Source of the DNA: Rhodanobacter sp. C06
GTDB lineage: Bacteria > Pseudomonadota > Gammaproteobacteria > Xanthomonadales > Rhodanobacteraceae
Assembly: GCF_002001105.1 (NCBI RefSeq)
Contig: NZ_MUNP01000021.1
Location: 1 to 64,000 of the forward strand
Direction: 5' to 3'
DNA length: 64,000 nucleotides
Shown: piece after piece, positions 36,521 through 46,521 of the stretch
Position numbering within the stretch: the first letter of the stretch is position 1
How the letters are laid out: the number at the start of each line of letters is the position of its first letter
Notes under the pieces: model-generated
Seen by the model: the letters and a program-made list of their open reading frames with translations, nothing else
Database searches by the model: none
What the model was told of the DNA's origin: nothing
Program-made: the position numbers and the translations under genes

Positions 36521-39418
36521 TTACTGCTTCAGCATCCGCATCGCCTCGTCGCGCACGCTGCGCATGGAGGCATTGAGCGTCTTCGGGTCCATCGCGATCA
36601 CCGGGTCCATGTAGCGCTGGCGTACCTTGGTCGCCTCGGCGCTGTCGTGCAGTTCCTCCAGCACCGAGTACAGGCGCGAGGCGCTCTCGATGGTATGCGC
36701 GTCGCGCAGGCCCAGCAGTTGCTCGCGCTGTCGCAGCGCCTGTCGGTAGGCGTCGCGCGAGGCGGCCCAGTGGTGGGCGTCGTCCTCGATGTCGCCGATC
36801 AGGGTGCGCGTGGCGGAGATCAGTGGATGCTGCGGCCCCAGCACGCGCAGCTGGCCGGCCAGGCACAGCTTCGCCTCGGCCAGCGCCTGCGCGTACTCGC
36901 CAGCGTCGTCCAGCAGGCTGGCGAGGCTGCCGTGCGCCATCAGGGTCTTGGGATGGTCGGTGCCGAGCTGGCGCTCGTGGGCCGCGAGGATCTGCCGCTC
37001 CAGCGCGATCGCCTGTGCGTAGTACGCGCGCTGCTCGACTGGCGCCTTGGCGTAGCTGCCCTGCTTGGCCAGCAGCCGCACCATCACGGTCTCGGCGGCG
37101 ATGGTGTCGGGATGGTCGCCGCCCAGTTCGCGGCGGCGCACGACGATCACCCGTTGCAGGTCCGTGGCAGCCGCGGCGAAGGCCTTGGGATCCTGCGCGA
37201 GGTAAACCTCATCCATTGCCACCATGTATGCGGCGGCCAGCGTATCCGGGTGATCCGCGCCCAGGCGCTGCGTACGGATGGCCGCGACCTGGCGCGCGAG
37301 CGCGAGCGAGCGCTCGTACTCGTAGCGGTAGTGCAACAGCCGGGCCTGGACCAGCATGGCGTCGAGGGTCTGCGGGTTGTCCGGCCCCAGCGTGCGCTGG
37401 TCCAGCGCCACCAGCGGCTCGGCCAGCTGCAGCGCGCGGTCGCGCTGGCCCAGCCCGATCAGCGTCATCACCAGGTCGCGCTGCAACTGCATCAGGCCGG
37501 AATCGGTGGCGGGCAGGCGCGGTTTCAGCTCGGCGTAGAGCGCATCCTGCCGCTGCAACGCCTGTTGCAGATGCCCCTGTTCGACCAGCATGCGCGCCGC
37601 GCCGGCTTCGGCCGCGATCCGCAGCGCATCGGTGGATGGCTCGGACTGCGCCAGTTTCTCGGCCTGGGCATACATGGCTGCCGCGTCGGTGGTACGCCCC
37701 TGCTTCTCCAGCGCCTGCGCCAGATCCACGCGCACGGAAAGCTGGTCGCGGTCGCCGGCAGGCAACCACTTCGCGCGCACGGCGAGCACCTTGCGCAACT
37801 CGTCGGCGGCGTGCGTGTAGCTGCCGATGCCGAGCAGCGCCCGCGCCAGCGACTGGCGCAGGCCCGCATCCAGCAACGGCGCATCGGGGAAGGCGCGGTC
37901 GAGGCCTGCCAGCGTGTGGCCGATCACGTAGTCGTCCATCGCCTCGCGTGCGATGTCGGTGGCCTGCACGCTGGCGAAGGCCTTGGTCAAGGTACCGGCG
38001 GCGGGCGGAGCGGCGCTCGATGCGGCCGGCGCGAGCGCCGCGTCGACCTGCTGCTGCGTGGAGGCGACGAGGGCGTGCCCCATCGCGCCGATGTCCACGC
38101 TGTCGTACATGGTCTGCTGGAACTGCACCATGCGTTCCAGCTGCTGTTCGCGCCGCTCGGCCAGCCGTTGCTGCACGCGCGCCTGGTGCAGCGAGTAGAG
38201 CGAGGTGGCAAGGCCGGCGAACACACTGAGCAGCAGCGCGGCGGCGGCGGTCAGCGGCCAGCGGTTGCGCTGCAGGAAGCGACGCAGGCGGTACAGGCGG
38301 CGGCCGCGCCGCGCCAGCACCGGTCGCTGTTCCAGCCAGTTGCGCAGGTCGGCGGCGAGTGCGCCGACGGTGGTGTAGCGCTCGCTGGCCCGGCGGCGCA
38401 GCGCCTTCAGCGCGATCGCGTCGATATCGGCCGGCACCGGACGGCGCGGCGCCTCGCCGCCGTTCGCCTGCGGCGACGGCACGCTGCGGCTGGGCGGTAC
38501 GATCTCGCCGGCGACGATCGCATTGCTGAGCTGGTGCGGCGTGGTGATGTGCTGCCAGGGGCGCCGCCCCGCCACCAGCTGGTACAGCACCATGCCCAGG
38601 CCGTAGACGTCCACCGCGGTGGTCAGCGGCTGCTGCTCGATCTGCTCGGGGCTGGCGTAGGCCAGGGTCAGCGCGTGCTGGCCGGTTTCGGTGAGCGCGC
38701 CCTCGACGGCCTGCGCGTCGATCAGGCGGGCGATGCCGAAGTCCAGCAGTTTGGGCTGGCCCTGCGCATCGACCAGGATGTTGGCGGGCTTGAGGTCGCG
38801 GTGGATCACCAAGCTGCGGTGCGCGTACTCCACCGCGGCACAGACCTTGAGGAACAGCGCGATGCGCTCGCGAAGGCCGAGCCCGTGCCGCTCGCACCAC
38901 GCATCGATGCGCTCGCCCTCGACGTATTCCATCGCCAGGAAGGGCTGGCCGTCGGCGAGCACGCCGCCGTCGAGCAGGCGCGCGATGCCGGGATGCTCCA
39001 GCCGCGCCAGCAGCTGCCGCTCGCGCACGAAGCGTTCCAGCAGCGTGGGCGAACCCACGGCGCCGGCGCCCAGCACCTTCAGCGCCACCTGCTGCACGAA
39101 ACCGGCGTCGGCACGCTCGGCCAGGTAGACCACACCCATGCCGCCCTCGCCCACGCGGCGCACCAGCCGGTAGCGGCGCGGCGCGGATGTCTGCGTGTCG
39201 AGGCCGCTCAGGTCGACCGTGTCGCCCGGCAGCAGCGGCAGCGTGGCGGTGTGGCTGCGCTCGATCGCGGCAATCATCCAGCGCACTTCGCGCGCCAGCG
39301 CCTCGTCGTCGCCGCATTCGCGCGCGATCGCGGCATCGCGGTCGGTCGCGCCGATTTCCAGCACGCTCGCGACGATGCGCTTGGCCCGCAGATAGCGGTC
39401 GGTCAGCTGACCGGTCAT
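36521..39418 (-). CDS. Serine/threonine protein kinase with a TPR-like C-terminal half
   Basis: A 965-residue PknB-type kinase. The kinase domain spans about residues 80-355: glycine loop VGEGGMGVVYLAER, catalytic Lys in VALKVLG, catalytic loop IHRDLKPANI, metal loop LLDFGIARL, and ASPEQ. One membrane segment follows near residue 415 (PLTAAAALLLSVFAGLATSL), then about 530 residues of TPR-type helical repeats with repeated LG..HP.T motifs (LGPDNPQTL, LGADHPDTL, LGTDHPKTL). The N-terminus resembles the short leader found in kinases encoded near ECF sigma factors (ECF-STK type). The ATG at 39418 has AGGGG upstream. Confidence 0.93.
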   Translation of the reverse strand: MTGQLTDRYLRAKRIVASVLEIGATDRDAAIARECGDDEALAREVRWMIAAIERSHTATLPLLPGDTVDLSGLDTQTSAPRRYRLVRRVGEGGMGVVYLAERADAGFVQQVALKVLGAGAVGSPTLLERFVRERQLLARLEHPGIARLLDGGVLADGQPFLAMEYVEGERIDAWCERHGLGLRERIALFLKVCAAVEYAHRSLVIHRDLKPANILVDAQGQPKLLDFGIARLIDAQAVEGALTETGQHALTLAYASPEQIEQQPLTTAVDVYGLGMVLYQLVAGRRPWQHITTPHQLSNAIVAGEIVPPSRSVPSPQANGGEAPRRPVPADIDAIALKALRRRASERYTTVGALAADLRNWLEQRPVLARRGRRLYRLRRFLQRNRWPLTAAAALLLSVFAGLATSLYSLHQARVQQRLAERREQQLERMVQFQQTMYDSVDIGAMGHALVASTQQQVDAALAPAASSAAPPAAGTLTKAFASVQATDIAREAMDDYVIGHTLAGLDRAFPDAPLLDAGLRQSLARALLGIGSYTHAADELRKVLAVRAKWLPAGDRDQLSVRVDLAQALEKQGRTTDAAAMYAQAEKLAQSEPSTDALRIAAEAGAARMLVEQGHLQQALQRQDALYAELKPRLPATDSGLMQLQRDLVMTLIGLGQRDRALQLAEPLVALDQRTLGPDNPQTLDAMLVQARLLHYRYEYERSLALARQVAAIRTQRLGADHPDTLAAAYMVAMDEVYLAQDPKAFAAAATDLQRVIVVRRRELGGDHPDTIAAETVMVRLLAKQGSYAKAPVEQRAYYAQAIALERQILAAHERQLGTDHPKTLMAHGSLASLLDDAGEYAQALAEAKLCLAGQLRVLGPQHPLISATRTLIGDIEDDAHHWAASRDAYRQALRQREQLLGLRDAHTIESASRLYSVLEELHDSAEATKVRQRYMDPVIAMDPKTLNASMRSVRDEAMRMLKQ

Positions 39419-39590
39419 GGTTGCCCCTGTGTGTGCGCCGCCCGGTCCGTGCATGCATGTGCAGCTGCCGTGCCGCGCGTTCAGCGCTACAGGATAAGCC
39501 ATCGGGCCGCGACCGGGCGAAGCCGGCACGGCTCAAGCCGCGCGCAACCCGGCGCGCGACCGGAAAAGGAAGAGTGGGGCGAAGAGAGGC

Positions 39591-40739
39591 TTAGCCGTCG
39601 CTATCGCGGCGCGAGGCGACCACGACCGGCTGCTTCTTGGTCCGCGGATGGTGGGCGGCCAGACGCGTCGCGGCACGGCGTGCGCGGTGCACGGGAGCGC
39701 GCCGGCAGGCGGCGCTGCCGCGCGAGCCGCAGCTGGCCACGGCCACCGACTTGCCATGGCGCGCCTTGCGGACCGGTCCCGGCCGGCGTTCCGAGACCGG
39801 CACGGTATCCGCCTCGGCGGTCTGGATCGGCGAGATCGCCTCCAGGATGCGGGCGGCGCGGCTGCCCGGGCGCACGCCGCCGGCTTCGGCGACCAGGATC
39901 GGCGGCGTCTGCTCACCCTTGAAACCGTCGTCCAGCAGGCGCGCCATCAGCTTGTCGCGCCCGCCGGCGGTGCGACTGCCCAGCACCACGGCGAACAGGC
40001 GATGGCCGTCGCGCACGGCGGTGGAGGCCAGGTTGAAGCCGGAAGCGTCGGTGAAGCCGGTCTTCAGCCCGTCCATGCCCGCGTAGCGATACATCAGGTG
40101 GTTGTGGCCGCGCACGATGTGCCCGCGGAACACGAACTCCTGGGTGGCGAAGAAATGCGCGTACTGCGGGAAGTCGCGGTACAGCGCCATCGCCAACTTC
40201 ACCAGGTCGTGCGCGGTGGAGGTGTTGTTCGGATCGGGCAGGCCCGAGGCGTTCGCGAAATGCGTGTCGCTCATGCCGAGCAGCGCGGCCTGCGCGTTCA
40301 TCATCTCGGCGAAGTGATCCTCGCTGCCGCCGATGCCTTCGGCCATCACGGTGGCGGCGTCGTTCGCCGACTTGGTGATCATGCCGAGCACGCAGTCCTG
40401 CACCGAGATGGTCTGGCCGGCGCGCAGGCCCAGCTTGGTGGGCGACTTGCCCGCCGCCCAGGCGGATACCGCCATCGACTGGTCGAGTTGCAGCTTGCCG
40501 CTCTTCAACTCCTGGAAGGTGAGGTAGAGCGTCATCATCTTGGTCAGCGAGGCGGGATAGTCGCGGTGGTCGGCGTTGACCTGTTCCAGGATCTGGCCGT
40601 TGCTGCCGTCGACCACGATGGCCGCGTAGCCGGCATGCGCCGCGCAGGCGAATCCGCCGAGGCCGCACAGCAGCCCCAGCAACAGCATCGCCCGCAGACG
40701 ATCCAGCATCCGCCCCAGCCTCATCGACTCGATGGCCAC
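39591..40739 (-). CDS. D-alanyl-D-alanine carboxypeptidase (PBP5/6-like)
   Basis: A 382-residue S11-family peptidoglycan carboxypeptidase. The three active-site motifs are present: SLTK (S-x-x-K), SAND (S-x-N) and KTGF (K-T-G). An N-terminal signal sequence (MLLLGLLCGLGGFACAAHA) exports it. The usual C-terminal beta domain and amphipathic anchor are missing; instead there is a basic tail rich in Arg, Ala and Ser. I chose the GTG at 40739 for its GAGG site; an ATG at 40724 is also possible. It diverges from uup. Confidence 0.9.
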   Translation of the reverse strand: MAIESMRLGRMLDRLRAMLLLGLLCGLGGFACAAHAGYAAIVVDGSNGQILEQVNADHRDYPASLTKMMTLYLTFQELKSGKLQLDQSMAVSAWAAGKSPTKLGLRAGQTISVQDCVLGMITKSANDAATVMAEGIGGSEDHFAEMMNAQAALLGMSDTHFANASGLPDPNNTSTAHDLVKLAMALYRDFPQYAHFFATQEFVFRGHIVRGHNHLMYRYAGMDGLKTGFTDASGFNLASTAVRDGHRLFAVVLGSRTAGGRDKLMARLLDDGFKGEQTPPILVAEAGGVRPGSRAARILEAISPIQTAEADTVPVSERRPGPVRKARHGKSVAVASCGSRGSAACRRAPVHRARRAATRLAAHHPRTKKQPVVVASRRDSDG

Positions 40740-40926
40740 CCGAACACCTCGCAAACAAACTGCAAACTTACCCCACGTGGGCGCGACCTTAACGCATGGC
40801 CGCAGCAAATTCCATAGGCAAGACTTGAAATAAATTCGTTAAGTCGATGTTCCACAATGAATTGTTCCGGACGGTTCGCCGCCACCGACAACCCGCCCGG
40901 GCGGCAAGGCCCGCTAGAATGGGCGG

Positions 40927-42798
40927 ATGTCTCTGATCCAATTGCAACGCGTCGACTACAGCATCGGCGGCCCCCTCCTGCTCGAACACGTCGATCTGTC
41001 GATCGATCGCAACGAGCGCGTGTGCATCGTCGGTCGCAACGGCGAAGGCAAATCCACCCTGATGAAGCTGATCGCCGGCGAGCTGAAAGCCGACGATGGC
41101 GAGGTGCGCGTGCAGAACGGCATCGTGGTCGCGCGCATGGCGCAGGAGGTGCCGCACGGCACTGCCGGCACGGTGTTCGATGTGGTGTCCGAGGGCCTGG
41201 GCGATCTCGGCCACCTGCTGGCGCGCTATCACCATCTGCTGCACGAGGGAGATTTCGATGCGCTCGGCGACGTGCAGCATCAGATCGAGGCACAGCACGG
41301 CTGGGATCTGGACCGTCGCGTCGACGAAGTGCTGACCAAGCTGGAGCTGCCCGCCGACACCGATTTCGCCGCGCTCTCCGGCGGTATGAAGCGCCGCGTG
41401 CTGCTGGCGCAGGCGCTGGTGCGCAAACCCGACGTGCTGCTGCTGGACGAGCCCACCAACCATCTCGACATCGAGGCGATTGGCTGGCTGGAAGGCTTCC
41501 TGAAATCCTTCGACGGCTCGCTGATCTTCGTCACCCACGACCGCAGCTTCCTGCAGGCGCTGGCCACGCGCATCGTGGAGATCGACCGCGGCCAGCTCAC
41601 CGACTGGCCCGGCGACTACGCCAACTACCTGCGTCGCCGCGAGGAGCGCCTGCACGCCGAGGCGCAGGCCAACGCGCTGTTCGACAAGAAGCTGGCACAG
41701 GAGGAAGTGTGGATACGCCAGGGCATCAAGGCCCGGCGCACGCGCAACGAGGGCCGCGTGCGCGCGCTGAAGGCGCTGCGCGTGGAGCGCGCGCAACGGC
41801 GCGAGCTGGGTGGCAACGTGAGGATGACCGCAGCCAATGCACAGGCTTCCGGCAAGAAGGTGATCGACCTCGACCGCGTGCACCAGGCCTACGACGGCCG
41901 CGCGCTGATCGACGACCTCACCACCACGGTGATGCGCGGCGATCGCATCGGCATCATCGGCCCGAACGGCGCCGGCAAGAGCACCTTGCTGAAGATCATG
42001 CTGGGCGAGCTGCAGCCACAACGCGGCACGGCGGAACGGGGCACCGGCATCCAGGTCGCCTACTTCGACCAGCACCGGCTGCAGCTCAACGACAACCTGA
42101 ACGCGCTGGACAACGTGGCCGAAGGTCGCGAGTTCATCGAACTCAACGGCCAGCGCAAGCACATCATCGGCTACCTGCAGGACTTCCTGTTCTCGCCCGA
42201 GCGCGCCCGCGCGCCGATCACCCGGCTCTCCGGCGGCGAGCGCAACCGCCTGCTGCTGGCCAAGCTGTTCGCGCAGCCGTCCAACTTGCTGGTCATGGAC
42301 GAACCGACCAACGACCTCGACGTGGAGACGCTGGAACTGCTGGAGGAACTGCTCACCGACTACCAGGGCACCTTGCTGCTGGTCTCGCACGACCGCGCCT
42401 TCCTCGACAATGTGGTGTCCAGCACCCTGGTGCTGGAAGGCCGCGGCCAGATCGGCGAGTACGTGGGCGGCTACAGCGACTGGTTGCGGCAGCGGCCGGC
42501 GGCAGCGGCCGCGGTTGCCGCGGCGGCAGCGAAGCCGGGCCTGGTCCGCGAGGTGCCGGCGCCGCCCGCCGCGGCACCCAAGCGCAAGCTCAGTTTCAAG
42601 GACCAGCGCGAACTCGAGCAACTCCCTGCGCGCATCGAACAGCTCGAAGCCGACATCGCCGCGCGCGGCAAGGCCATGAACGATCCGGCGTTCTTCCAGC
42701 AAGACAGCGTCGCCATCGTCAAGGCGAACGAGGCGCTGGCGAAGCTGCAAGCCGAACTGGAAACCGCCTACGCGCGCTGGGCGGAACTGGACGGCTAG
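40927..42798 (+). CDS. uup: ABC-F ATPase Uup
   Basis: A 623-residue soluble protein with two ABC domains: Walker A GRNGEGKST and GPNGAGKST, signatures LSGGMKRR and LSGGERNR, and Walker B LLLDEPTNHLD and LVMDEPTNDLD. The ABC-F linker lies between them. A C-terminal coiled coil (about residues 550-620) marks the Uup subfamily, implicated in DNA and ribosome maintenance. There are no membrane segments. Confidence 0.95.
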   Translation: MSLIQLQRVDYSIGGPLLLEHVDLSIDRNERVCIVGRNGEGKSTLMKLIAGELKADDGEVRVQNGIVVARMAQEVPHGTAGTVFDVVSEGLGDLGHLLARYHHLLHEGDFDALGDVQHQIEAQHGWDLDRRVDEVLTKLELPADTDFAALSGGMKRRVLLAQALVRKPDVLLLDEPTNHLDIEAIGWLEGFLKSFDGSLIFVTHDRSFLQALATRIVEIDRGQLTDWPGDYANYLRRREERLHAEAQANALFDKKLAQEEVWIRQGIKARRTRNEGRVRALKALRVERAQRRELGGNVRMTAANAQASGKKVIDLDRVHQAYDGRALIDDLTTTVMRGDRIGIIGPNGAGKSTLLKIMLGELQPQRGTAERGTGIQVAYFDQHRLQLNDNLNALDNVAEGREFIELNGQRKHIIGYLQDFLFSPERARAPITRLSGGERNRLLLAKLFAQPSNLLVMDEPTNDLDVETLELLEELLTDYQGTLLLVSHDRAFLDNVVSSTLVLEGRGQIGEYVGGYSDWLRQRPAAAAAVAAAAAKPGLVREVPAPPAAAPKRKLSFKDQRELEQLPARIEQLEADIAARGKAMNDPAFFQQDSVAIVKANEALAKLQAELETAYARWAELDG

Positions 42799-42840
42799 GC
42801 GCGCGTATCATCGGCGGGATATCTCCCAGGGACACCCGCC

Positions 42841-43470
42841 ATGTACACGCTCTACTACGCACCCGGCTCGGCCAACCTCGTCGTGCACCTGGCCCTGCTG
42901 GAAATCGGCGCGCCGTTCGAGCTCAAGCGCATCGACATCGAGAAGGGCGAACAGCGCAGCGCGGCCTATCTCGCGATCAACCCGCGCGGCGTGGTACCCA
43001 CCCTGGTCGTCGACGGCCAACCGCACGGCGAAGCCGCCGCACTGGCGATGCTGCTGGCCGAGCGCCACCCCGACGCCGCGCTGGCACCGGCGCCGGGCAG
43101 CGCGCAACGCGCCGACTACCTGCAATGGATGTTCTACCTCGCCAACTCGCTGCAGCCGCTGTTCCGCCAGTGGTTCTACCCGAACGACCATCTTGCCGAA
43201 GGTGGCGAGACGATCCGGCAGAACGCGCGCGCCGGCATCGAGAAATGCTGGTTGCATATCGACGCCCACCTCGCCGCGCACGGCCCGTACCTGCTGGGCG
43301 AACGCTACGGTGTGGTCGACCTCTACGCCCTGATGCTGATGCGCTGGTCGCGCAACATGCCCAGGCCCGCCACCGAATGGCCGCATGTCGCTGCGCTCGC
43401 CGCGCGGCTCAAGGCGCGGCCCACATGGCCGCGCATGTGCACGGAAGAAGGCCTGGTCGAATGGGCCTGA
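42841..43470 (+). CDS. Glutathione S-transferase family protein
   Basis: A 209-residue GST. The N-terminal thioredoxin-like domain has LYYAPGSANLVVHLALLE, a Ser/Asn at the usual catalytic position, and the cis-Pro motif GVVPTLV followed by E-A for glutathione gamma-Glu binding. The helical C-terminal domain follows (YLLGERYGVVDLYALMLM with the N-capping D). It lies 42 nt after uup and is probably co-transcribed with the GIY-YIG gene. Confidence 0.93.
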   Translation: MYTLYYAPGSANLVVHLALLEIGAPFELKRIDIEKGEQRSAAYLAINPRGVVPTLVVDGQPHGEAAALAMLLAERHPDAALAPAPGSAQRADYLQWMFYLANSLQPLFRQWFYPNDHLAEGGETIRQNARAGIEKCWLHIDAHLAAHGPYLLGERYGVVDLYALMLMRWSRNMPRPATEWPHVAALAARLKARPTWPRMCTEEGLVEWA

Positions 43471-43474
43471 GCCC

Positions 43475-43756
43475 ATGAGCGACGCGCCCAGCACCGATGC
43501 CTGGGCGGTCTACCTGCTCGAATGCACCGACGGCCGCGTCTACACCGGGATCGCGCGCGATCCCGAGCAACGCTACGCCAAACACCTCAACGGCAAGGGC
43601 GCCCGCTTCACCCGCTCCAATCCGCCGCGTCAATTGCTTGGTTGGGTATGGGTCGCCAGCCGCAGCGAAGCCTTGCGCCTGGAAATCGCCTGGAAAAAGC
43701 TGCCCCGCGACCAACGCATCCTCGCGCTACTCGCCCACGATCCGCATCTCCCGTAG
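43475..43756 (+). CDS. GIY-YIG endonuclease-like protein
   Basis: A 93-residue single-domain GIY-YIG protein of the YhbQ/UPF0213 type. It has VYLLECTDGRVYTGIARD (the GIY/YIG pair here reads VYL/YTG), RYAKHLNGKGARFTR, and SEALRLEIAWKKLP with the metal-binding Glu. The start is 4 nt after the GST stop. Its last 30 bases overlap the 3' end of the convergent histidine kinase gene. Confidence 0.92.
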   Translation: MSDAPSTDAWAVYLLECTDGRVYTGIARDPEQRYAKHLNGKGARFTRSNPPRQLLGWVWVASRSEALRLEIAWKKLPRDQRILALLAHDPHLP

Positions 43757-45098
43757 GGACCCGCCAGCGGGCTGTGGCGGCGGCAAGGGCAGCCACAAGG
43801 TGGCGAGCACACCGCTCGCATCGTCGCGGCCGCACAGGCTGACGCCGCCTTCGTGCGCCTCGGCGATCTGCCGTGCCAGCGCGAGGCCGATACCGGAGCC
43901 GCCGGGCTTGGTGGTGAAGAACGGCACGAACAGGTTGTCGCTGGGCGGCGGACCGGGACCGTCGTCCTCCACCTCGATCAGCGCGCGTCCATCGTCGCGC
44001 CGCCAGCGCAGGCGCACGCCGCCGTCGGGCAACGCAGCCTCCACCGCGTTGCGCAGCAGGTTGATCAGCGCTTGTTCGAGCTGGTCGGGATCGGCCGCGA
44101 CCGTCAGCGACTCGCCAGCCTCGACGGCGACCGTCAGCCGCTGCTCCAGCTTCGCCAGCTTGGCCACCAGCGCGGACAGCTCCACCGCCCGCGGCTGCGG
44201 CGGCGGCAGGCGCGCCAGCCTGCTGTAGCTGGAGAGAAACCGGCCCAGCGCCTCGGCGCGGTGGCCGATCAGTTCCAGGCCACCGCGGAAATCCTCGCGC
44301 CAGTCGTCGGGCAAGGGATCGCGCGAAGCCAGCGTGGCCAGCGTGCCGGCCATCGACTGGATCGGCGCCAGCGAGTTGTTGACCTCGTGGCCCAGCACGC
44401 GCAGCAGGCGCTGCCACGCCGCGCGTTCCTCCTCGCGCAGCACGCGGCCCACGTCGTTGACCACCAGCAACTGGCCGCCGCGGCCGCCGCTGCGCAGCGC
44501 CGCGTGGCGGATGTCGAAGCGCCCATTGCGCCCCGGGAATGCATGCGTGAGCAGGCGTGCCGACGGTCCCTCCAGCAGCGCGGCGAGGCCAAGCTCCGCC
44601 GCGGAAAGACCGAACAGGCGATGGCGCTCGGCATCCAGCAGGCGCTGCGCGGCGGGGTTGAGCAGGCGCAGCCGCTGGCCCTCGTCGAACACGAACACCG
44701 CGCTGTCCAGCGCCGCCAGGGTCTTGCCGAGCAGGTAGGACGACTCCTCGAACTCCAGCCGCTCGCGCTGCAGGCGCTCGGCCAGTGCGTTGATGTCGTA
44801 GATCGCGTCGCCCAGCACGCCGCCCTGCACGCCGCGCAGGCTGTAGTCACCCTGGCGCAGCGCCTCGAGCAGACCGGACAGCGTGTACAGCGGAAACACC
44901 ACGCGCCGATACTGCCAGCGCGCGAGCAGCAGCGTGGCGACGATGGCGACGGCGACACCGGTCCAGCGCAGCGACGCATCCCACGGCGCCCAGGCGAGCA
45001 CAAACGCGGCGAGCAGCCCCGGTGTCGCCACCAACAGGCTGCCCAGCAGCACGCGCCGCTCGAAGCGCGGCATGCGGCCGGCGCGCGATGCGGAAGGT

Positions 45099-45109
<11 letters not shown>
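43727..45109 (-). CDS. NtrY-like membrane histidine kinase
   Basis: A 460-residue sensor kinase. Two N-terminal membrane segments (about residues 18-40 and 45-65) are followed by a HAMP-like stretch, a PAS-like region (FVFDEGQRLRLLNPAAQRLL), the H-box LGHEVNNSLAPIQ (His near residue 240), an N-box INLLRNAVEA, and ATP-lid motifs EVDDGPG and GSGIGLAL. The ATG at 45109 overlaps the regulator stop by 11 nt, so the two form a two-component pair. It is the last gene of the ABC export unit and presumably controls it. Confidence 0.92.
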
Positions 45110-46505
<1,396 letters not shown>

Positions 46506-46521
46506 TCCTGAAGTTTAGCGA

